Source: JALZBL01 sp040004775
GTDB lineage: Bacteria; Actinomycetota; Actinomycetes; Mycobacteriales; Jatrophihabitantaceae
DNA: 42,054 bases
NCBI GenBank assembly: GCA_040004775.1
Contig: JBDUAD010000008.1
Coordinates: 1 to 42,054 of the forward strand
Direction of reading: 5' to 3'
Every line of letters starts with the position of its first letter. Position 1 is the stretch's first letter. Shown piece by piece: positions 36,095 to 42,054 of the stretch. Made by a program: the position numbers and the translations under genes. The notes under the pieces are model-generated. The model searched no databases and was not told the origin of the DNA. It saw only the letters and a program-made list of their open reading frames with translations.

Positions 36095-38547
36095 ACCTCG
36101 CGGGGATCGGCTCAGAGCAGGTCAAGCGACTGCTGGCCTGCCTGGCCGGCGGTGTCGCGCTGGCGATCATGGTCGGAGACCAGGAGGGGACACAGGACGA
36201 CTACGGACTGGAATTTCGCCAGTCGGTGGCCTTCCCGCGCATCCTGGTCTTCCTGGGTATCGGCGTCGTGGTGTACCTGGCCGTCACCTTCTGGCCGCGG
36301 GTGGTTCCGTACCTGACCCGACCGGGCATCTGGCCATTGGCCGCCGGTGCGCTGACCGTCATCGCGTCCCTGATCCTGCTTCAGTGGTTCACCCCGCAGG
36401 GCAACGGCAAGTTCGGCACGGTGCGCACTGCGGTGGCCGACACCAGTGGGCTGTCCGCGTTGAGCAAGGCGTTTTTCTCCTGGCTGGCGTACGCCCTGCT
36501 GATCGTGGTTCTCGTGGCCATGTTCGTGGCCGCGGCCCGCCGCCTGGCCGGGCTGGCCTGGGCCGCCGCCGGGCTGGCCGTGGTCGCGGGCGGGCTGGGG
36601 CTGCTGGCTCACCGCGCGGTCACCAACTTTGCCCCCGGCACGCCCGATCACTCCCTGGGCGCGGCGGTGCATGCCTTCGGCTACCTGGTGATCGCGGTGG
36701 CCGGCGTCTCGGTGGCCCGCGCCCCGGTCGGGGTGGCTCGAACCCGTGAGTCGTTCGACCGGGTGCTGGCCTGGCGTCCCGGCCTGCCGGTGGTGGCTGC
36801 CGGCCTGGTCTTCGGACTGCTCGCGCTGGGCTCGGCCACCTGGTTCTCACCGCAGCACTTCGACGCCGACCTGCGCGCCACCCACAGTTTGTTCGACCCC
36901 ACCGGACTCGCCCCGTTGGCCTCGCAGTACCTGTCGTGGCTCGCCTGGGCACTGCTGGCGGTGACGGTCGGCCTGAGCGGTGCCGGCAGCTACCTGCGCA
37001 ACCGGGCGCTGGGTCTGGCCGGCGCGGTGGTCGGCGTGGTCGCTGTCCTGCTCACCCTGTTCACGCTGCACGGGTTCAGCGCCATCGGTGCGGACCTCAA
37101 CGTCGATAGCGCCACCGGACCGTGGCAGAACCTGGGATCCGGTGGCTGGGTGGCCTGCATCGGATTCTTCCTGGCCGGTGCCGGTGGACTGATCGCGGCC
37201 ATGGCCAGCCGGACCAAGGCGACGGCCAGCCCGTTGGCGTCGACCACCACCTCGGACACCTCGGCGGTCACCGACACCGCCATCGGCGCACCTGCGGACA
37301 CCCTGAGCGGCGGGGTGCGGTCTGGTTCGGCCGGCGCACGGGTCGTCGGCCCGCCGTCGAGCGGCCGGCCGTCGAGCGGCCTGCCGTCGAGCGGCCTGCC
37401 GTCGAGCGGTGCCACCTCGACCAGCGCGGTAGCGGTGGCCGAGCGCCCCCTCGAAGCGTCCATGCCCGCATTACCGGCCCACCGGATGCTCAGCGGATCG
37501 CAGACCGGCACCACCCTTCTGCTCGTGGCCGTGGCCGTCGCGCTGTTCTATCCGCCTACGGCCACCGGCTTCTGGCAGACGGTGATGGTCACCGAGATCG
37601 CGCCGTACGTGTTGCTGGCCGTGGGTCTCAACGTGGTGGTCGGCTGGGCCGGCCTGTTGGATCTCGGCTTCATCGCCTTCTTCGCCATCGGCTCCTACAC
37701 CACGGCCTACCTGGTCGGGTCCCTGCCGGTGAAGCCGCCGTCGTGGTTGCAGATGAGCCCGTTGTGGGCCATCCCGTTCGCCGTCGCGGCCTGTCTGCTC
37801 GCCGGCGTTGCTCTGGGCGCGCCGACGTTGCGGTTGCGCGGGGACTACCTGGCGATCGTCACCCTCGGCTTCGGCGAGATCATCCGGCTGGTGGCGATCA
37901 ACAACCCGGGCAACTTCACCAACAGCACCCGCGGCCCGTCCACACAGGTGCCCCACCCGGTCATCGACCTCGGATTCATCCGGTTCGAGTGGGCGCTCAA
38001 CCCGCTGCAGTACTGGTACCTGTGGTTGTTCTTCCTGGTGATCGTCGTGATCCTCTTCTACCGCCTCGAGGGCTCACGCATCGGCCGGGCGTGGACGGCG
38101 ATCCGCGAGGACGAGGTGGCGGCCCAGGCCACCGGCATCAACACCGTGCGGGTCAAGCTGCTGGCCTTTGCCATCGGCGCGTCGACGTCGGGCCTGACCG
38201 GTGTGCTGTTCGCCAGCCAGGTCGGCTACTTCAACCCGGACAACTTCGTGCTGAACAACTCGATCCTCGTCGTCGCCTACGTGGTATTCGGCGGGATGGG
38301 CTCGCTGCCCGGCGCGATGGCCGGCGCCGCGGTGCTGACGTGGTTGCCGGAGTTCCTGCGCGACCAGGTACCGGCTGAGGACCGCCAGATGTGGATCGGT
38401 GCCGTCGTGCTGATCATGATGATCTTCCGGCCCGGTGGCCTCATCCCGGCCCGCCGCCGCAAGGCCGAACTGTCCGGCTTCGATCACTCCGAGAGCGCGG
38501 AGACCTCTGCCGTGCCCCTCGGCGAGGGAATGGGAGGGTCGCGGTGA
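36091..38547 (+). CDS. livM: LivM permease fused to a duplicated N-terminal membrane region
   Basis: An 818-residue protein, far longer than standard LivM (about 300-600). Residues about 475-800 are canonical LivM: VGLNVVVGWAGLLDLGFIAF, LRGDYLAIVTLGFGEIIRL, the ATPase-contacting loop RAWTAIREDEVAAQATGI and AYVVFGGMGSLPGAM. Residues 1-375 form about ten further helices not seen in basic LivMs; 77-174 and 229-326 are an ungapped internal duplication (offset 152). Residues about 375-475 are a low-complexity linker with four PSSG repeats. The ATG overlaps the livH stop and the stop overlaps livG, so the frame is intact and in operon. The extension's role is unknown. Confidence 0.92.
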   Translation: MNLAGIGSEQVKRLLACLAGGVALAIMVGDQEGTQDDYGLEFRQSVAFPRILVFLGIGVVVYLAVTFWPRVVPYLTRPGIWPLAAGALTVIASLILLQWFTPQGNGKFGTVRTAVADTSGLSALSKAFFSWLAYALLIVVLVAMFVAAARRLAGLAWAAAGLAVVAGGLGLLAHRAVTNFAPGTPDHSLGAAVHAFGYLVIAVAGVSVARAPVGVARTRESFDRVLAWRPGLPVVAAGLVFGLLALGSATWFSPQHFDADLRATHSLFDPTGLAPLASQYLSWLAWALLAVTVGLSGAGSYLRNRALGLAGAVVGVVAVLLTLFTLHGFSAIGADLNVDSATGPWQNLGSGGWVACIGFFLAGAGGLIAAMASRTKATASPLASTTTSDTSAVTDTAIGAPADTLSGGVRSGSAGARVVGPPSSGRPSSGLPSSGLPSSGATSTSAVAVAERPLEASMPALPAHRMLSGSQTGTTLLLVAVAVALFYPPTATGFWQTVMVTEIAPYVLLAVGLNVVVGWAGLLDLGFIAFFAIGSYTTAYLVGSLPVKPPSWLQMSPLWAIPFAVAACLLAGVALGAPTLRLRGDYLAIVTLGFGEIIRLVAINNPGNFTNSTRGPSTQVPHPVIDLGFIRFEWALNPLQYWYLWLFFLVIVVILFYRLEGSRIGRAWTAIREDEVAAQATGINTVRVKLLAFAIGASTSGLTGVLFASQVGYFNPDNFVLNNSILVVAYVVFGGMGSLPGAMAGAAVLTWLPEFLRDQVPAEDRQMWIGAVVLIMMIFRPGGLIPARRRKAELSGFDHSESAETSAVPLGEGMGGSR
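37354..37410 (+). repeat. 15-bp tandem repeat, four units, in livM linker
   Basis: The motif ccgtcgagcggc recurs at 37354, 37369, 37384 and 37399 (last copy ends in t), a perfect 15-bp period encoding PSSG-x. It lies in the disordered linker between the extra membrane region and the LivM domain. Confidence 0.9.
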
Positions 38548-39469
38548 GCGCACCGGCTGCGGTCAGGACCGACGCGCAGGACCTGGTCTTCGACGTCGAC
38601 CACGTCACCCTGCGCTTCGGTGGAGTCACCAGCCTCAGCGACGTGTCGTTGCAGATGCGTCGCGGAGAGATCCTCGCCGTCATCGGGCCCAACGGGGCGG
38701 GCAAGACCTCACTGTTCAACTCCCTGACCGGTGTGTACTCCCCGCAGGAGGGGGCCATCATGTTCCGGCCCCGCGCCGGCGGTCCCGCGGTCAGCGTGGT
38801 CGGCAAGGCGACCCACGTGGTCAATCACCTCGGTGTGGCCCGCACCTTCCAGAACATCCGCCTCTTCCCTGCACTGACCGCGCTGGAGAACGTCAAGGTC
38901 GGCATCGAGACCCGGCAGAAGTCCGGTCCGGTCTCGGCGATGCTCGGCCTGCCGCGCCAGCGGCGGGAGGAGAAGGAGAGCACCCAGCGAGCCTTCGAGC
39001 TCATGCGCCGGGTGGGACTGGCCGGGCGGGTCAACGACGTCGCCGGATCGCTGGCCTACGGCGAGCAGCGCCGGCTGGAGATCGCCCGGGCGCTCGGCAC
39101 CGACCCGGGGGTCATCCTGCTCGACGAGCCCGCGGCCGGCACCAACCCGATGGAGAAGCGGGAGCTGGCCACTCTGATCAAGAGCATCAATGCCGACGAC
39201 GGCATTGGCGTGCTGCTGATCGAGCACGACATGAAGTTGGTGATGTCGGTGGCCGACCGCATCGTCGTGCTGAACTTCGGCCAGAAGATCGCCGAGGGCA
39301 CCCCGGAGCAGATCCAGCGCGACCCGGCGGTCGTTGCGGCCTACCTCGGCACGTCGACCGAGGACGTCTCGGCCGACGTGTCCAATCAGCCTGAGCTGCA
39401 CCGCATCGACACCGCGGTGTCCCTCGACGAGCTGACGCAACAGGAGCGCGCGGCCGGACGGGGCAGACC

Positions 39470-39473
<4 letters not shown>
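38544..39473 (+). CDS. livG: Branched-chain amino acid ABC transporter ATPase LivG
   Basis: A 309-residue ABC ATPase. Walker A is GPNGAGKT (48-55). The Q-loop region reads GVARTFQNIRLFPALTALEN, the signature is SLAYGEQRR (about 169-177; LivG proteins have Ala-Tyr-Gly rather than Ser-Gly-Gly), Walker B is VILLDEPAAG and the switch histidine is in LLIEHDMKLV. A non-conserved C-terminal tail of about 40 residues follows TPEQIQRDPAVVAAYLG. GTG 38544 overlaps the livM stop; the stop overlaps livF. Confidence 0.96.
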
Positions 39474-40186
<713 letters not shown>

Positions 40187-40207
40187 CCTGGCCGGGCTCG
40201 TTGTCCA

Positions 40208-40230
40208 CCGGCCGGCGGGAGTCGGTTTTT
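40208..40230 (+). terminator. Possible weak terminator after livF
   Basis: A 5-bp stem CCGGC/GTCGG (40208-40212, 40221-40225, one G-T pair) is followed at once by TTTTT (40226-40230). An alternative longer stem begins at 40188. This is the only T-tract hairpin noted in the window and comes about 20 bp after livF. Confidence 0.35.
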
Positions 40231-40250
40231 ACTCATCGGTAGCACGGGTC

Positions 40251-40256
40251 TAGGGT
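40251..40256 (+). promoter_or_regulatory. Possible -10 element of the GNAT gene
   Basis: TAGGGT lies in the 243-bp livF-GNAT gap. Initiation about seven bases downstream would start the transcript just before the hairpin at 40266. Confidence 0.4.
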
Positions 40257-40265
40257 CAATTTTCG

Positions 40266-40291
40266 GATGGGCGCCGGGGGCGGCGCCCATC
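40266..40291 (+). promoter_or_regulatory. 10-bp perfect stem-loop in the GNAT leader
   Basis: Arms gatgggcgcc (40266-40275) and ggcgcccatc (40282-40291) pair perfectly around a six-base loop (gggggc). There is no T-tract. If the -10 at 40251 is real, this hairpin forms the very 5' end of a leader of about 165 nt before the GTG at 40430. Confidence 0.45.
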
Positions 40292-40429
40292 GTCTGCGAC
40301 ACGAAGGGGAACCGGTTGCTGGGCGTCTCACGGCCCCACGCCGGAGCAGGTGCGGGTACGAACCGGATCGACAAAGCGGACGTGTGTTGCCCTGTGGGGC
40401 CCGCGACCGCGTCGAGGGGAGCGGATCGA

Positions 40430-40993
40430 GTGCGGTCCAACGTACGAGTCCGGCCAGGGTCCATCAGCGACGTCATGGATCTGGCCACCCTGTCGGAATG
40501 CATCGACACTCGCGCGGTACGGACGCGGTGGGCGCCCGACCGGCGCACCCGCTACGCCGAGCTGCTCACCGACGCCGACCGTGTGGTCCTCGTCGCGGTG
40601 AACGAGCGCACCGATGCGGTGGTCGGCGTCGCGGTGGCCACCGACGACGAGATCGGCGCGTTGCTACCTATGCGGGCGTTGACCGTCAACCACCTCGTGG
40701 TCGCGCCGGATCACCGTCGCCGGGGCGTGGGGCGGGCGTTGCTGGCCGGCGTGGTGCGCAGCGCCGAGGAACGTGGCATCGACCAGGTGGTGGTCGCCGT
40801 AACCAACGGCGACCGGGAGGCCAATCGCTACCTGGCCCGCCTCGGGTTCACGCCGCTGGTCGTGCGTCGGGTCGCCGGGGTGCCCGCCCTGCGCCGCACG
40901 CTGGGCATGGCGCACACCGATCGGGCCGAGGTCCGCCGCCGCCGCGGCGTGCGCACAGTGCTATCCGCCCGGGTCGCGAGCCGCGGCGCCTGA
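40430..40993 (+). CDS. GNAT-family N-acetyltransferase
   Basis: A 187-residue acyltransferase domain protein. It begins VRVRPGSISDVMDLATLSEC, and the acetyl-CoA pyrophosphate-binding motif A is LVVAPDHRRRGVGRALLAG (about 87-105), followed by VTNGDREANRYLARLGFTPL, the usual Asn-x-x-Ala-x-x-x-Tyr region near the C-terminus. A basic tail (EVRRRRGVRTV) ends the protein. GTG 40430 is chosen because AGGGGA lies nine bases upstream and the family domain begins right after; a frame open to 40316 would add unconserved residues. Substrate unknown. Confidence 0.82.
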   Translation: MRSNVRVRPGSISDVMDLATLSECIDTRAVRTRWAPDRRTRYAELLTDADRVVLVAVNERTDAVVGVAVATDDEIGALLPMRALTVNHLVVAPDHRRRGVGRALLAGVVRSAEERGIDQVVVAVTNGDREANRYLARLGFTPLVVRRVAGVPALRRTLGMAHTDRAEVRRRRGVRTVLSARVASRGA

Positions 40994-41038
40994 GCGCCAC
41001 TGAGGCCGCGTGCGTGCCGTCGATAGGGACCTGACCGA

Positions 41039-41863
41039 TCAGGGAAACGTACGCGCGATGACGCGGTCGAAGGCCCAGTCGGGCAACAGCCGGCGGGCGC
41101 GCACGATCGTGCCCGCGCTACGCCCGACCGGATACCGGGCGCGAGGTCGCGACACCGTCGCCGCTCGCACGATTTTCTCCGCGACCACGTCCGGCGGGGA
41201 GGACCGGCCGGAGGTGTCGATCTCGGCGAAGGCGTGGGCCATGCGCGCCGCCCGCTGGGCGTAGGGACTGCCGGCCGAGGTGGCGGTCATGCTGTCGCGG
41301 GCGATGGCGTTCCACTCGCTCAGGATGGGTCCGGGTTCGATGATGACCACCCGGACGCCGAACGGCCGCAGCTCCACCCGCAGGCTGTCGCTGAGCCCTT
41401 CGACCGCGAACTTGGTCGCGTGGTACCAGGCGCCGAGCGGTTCGTAGATTCTTCCCCCGATCGAGGAGACGTTGACGATGCGCCCGCTGCGACGTTCGCG
41501 CATGGAGGGGATGACCAGCTGGGACAGCCGGGCCAGGCCGAAGACGTTGACCTCGAACTGGCGCCGGGCCTCGGCCATGGGCACCTGCTCGACCGCGCCG
41601 TAGGAGCCGTAGCCGGCGTTGTTGACCAGGACGTCGATCCGTCCCTCGTCGGCGAGGATCGTCTCCACGCCGGAGCTCATCGACGCGTCGTCGGTGACGT
41701 CCATCCCCAGCGTGCGCACGCCGTGCTCGGCCAGATCGCTCATGGCCGGCACCCGACGGGCGGCGGCGTAGACGACGAAGCCGCGCTCGCGGAGCAGTTG
41801 CGCGGTGTGCGCGCCGATCCCGGATGACGCGCCGGTGACCAGCGCGACCTTGTTCGTCGCCAT
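41039..41863 (-). CDS. SDR-family oxidoreductase
   Basis: A 274-residue classical short-chain dehydrogenase. The cofactor motif is LVTGASSGIGAHTA, the structural motif VLVNNAGYGSYG, the catalytic serine in RIVNVSSIGG and the YxxxK pair in YHATK. An Arg pair after VYAAARRV suggests NADP preference. The C-terminal PDVVAEKIVRAA segment is common in SDRs annotated as oxidoreductases/retinol-type dehydrogenases. A GAAGAAGG ribosome site precedes the ATG. It is convergent with the GNAT gene. Substrate unknown. Confidence 0.92.
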   Translation of the reverse strand: MATNKVALVTGASSGIGAHTAQLLRERGFVVYAAARRVPAMSDLAEHGVRTLGMDVTDDASMSSGVETILADEGRIDVLVNNAGYGSYGAVEQVPMAEARRQFEVNVFGLARLSQLVIPSMRERRSGRIVNVSSIGGRIYEPLGAWYHATKFAVEGLSDSLRVELRPFGVRVVIIEPGPILSEWNAIARDSMTATSAGSPYAQRAARMAHAFAEIDTSGRSSPPDVVAEKIVRAATVSRPRARYPVGRSAGTIVRARRLLPDWAFDRVIARTFP

Positions 41864-41943
41864 GCGAACACCTTCTTCCGGTGGTGCCCCGAAGCGGGGG
41901 AGGCGGTCACCGTAGACCGCCCGGAAGTGTCAGCGCCCGCGCC

Positions 41944-41949
41944 TAGACT
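41944..41949 (+). promoter_or_regulatory. Putative -10 element of the gene at 41958 (leaderless)
   Basis: TAGACT, the same hexamer as at hisD, is followed by eight bases and then a GTG at 41958. It lies in the region divergent from the SDR gene. Confidence 0.45.
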
Positions 41950-41957
41950 TCCTGGAC

Positions 41958-42054
41958 GTGACCGTGACCGACGTCGACCCTGGTGATCCAACGGCCATGG
42001 AATCGGCCACGGGTACCGAATCGGCCACCGAGGCCGAAACCGCCACCGCGCGGC
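41958..42054 (+). CDS. N-terminal part of an unidentified protein (3' end outside window)
   Basis: A GTG with a well-placed -10 hexamer opens a frame that stays open to the window edge (32 codons). The visible peptide is acidic and Thr/Ala/Glu-rich (TVTDVDPGDPTAMESATGTE, then repeats of ESAT/EAET), which looks like a disordered extension ahead of a domain. In mycobacteria polA lies a few genes beyond pdtaR, so DNA polymerase I is possible, but nothing visible proves it. Confidence 0.45.
   Translation, partial: MTVTDVDPGDPTAMESATGTESATEAETATAR

Noticed and set aside
37354..37410. Repeats in livM as a mobile-element end or CRISPR
   Set aside because: Perfect 15-bp in-frame tandem units in a protein linker, without spacers or inverted ends.
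40292..40429. A known riboswitch (c-di-AMP, cobalamin or SAM type) in the GNAT leader
   Set aside because: I could not align the conserved cores of these classes with the sequence.

Overview
The window is a contiguous piece of a very GC-rich (about 70%) actinobacterial chromosome. The gene order hisD-hisC-hisB-hisH-priA-hisF-hisI-trpE-(trp membrane protein)-trpC-trpB-trpA-lgt-gltB-pyk-tesB-pdtaR follows the core his/trp neighbourhood known from mycobacteria and other Actinobacteria. A dual-function PriA, a PdtaR-type ANTAR regulator and many start codons sitting 6-8 nt after a -10-like hexamer also fit. A Frankiales/Nakamurellales-like actinobacterium is my guess; species cannot be read from the sequence.

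Layout. 1-1533: the end of a repeat-rich membrane protein and a convergent Lon-substrate-binding-domain protein. 1697-6194: hisD, hisC, hisB, hisH and priA, tightly packed. 6195-8320: a small phage-tail-tube-like fragment, a DUF1801 protein and an MFS transporter, interrupting the his cluster. 8377-12676: hisF, a decayed VOC gene, a two-component system (response regulator and histidine kinase) and hisI. 12673-18025: trpE, the trp-associated membrane protein, trpC, trpB and trpA. 18119-21912: DUF202 protein and quinone oxidoreductase (minus strand), lgt and a VIT-type transporter (plus), an ankyrin protein (minus). 22144-29403: gltB, pyk, tesB. 29466-31070: an accessory islet with one intact MDR oxidoreductase and two broken genes (ECF sigma C-terminus, dihydrofolate-reductase-like). 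31148-33522: aromatic amino acid decarboxylase, tRNA-Leu(CAA), pdtaR. 33749-40186: a complete branched-chain amino acid ABC transporter (livK, livH, a giant livM, livG, livF). 40430-42054: GNAT acetyltransferase, SDR oxidoreductase and the start of another gene.

How it works together. The his genes supply most of histidine synthesis from PR-AMP onward (HisI, PriA, HisH/HisF, HisB, HisC, HisD); hisG, hisE and a histidinol-phosphatase are not here. TrpE, TrpC, TrpB and TrpA are present without trpD, trpG or trpF; PriA is expected to cover the TrpF step. GltB serves nitrogen assimilation, but no gltD follows it. The liv operon imports amino acids or related compounds.

Points most worth a second look: the 818-residue LivM with an added N-terminal membrane region built from a 152-residue internal duplication; a window-wide pattern of apparent leaderless promoters that settles many starts; a 27-bp direct repeat just upstream of the hisD promoter; several gene remnants with readable mutations (VOC, sigma, DHFR-like, tail-tube-like); a tiny frame overlapping the trpC stop at the position of streptomycete trpM; and a long hairpin between livK and livH. 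I found no convincing new defence or mobile system.
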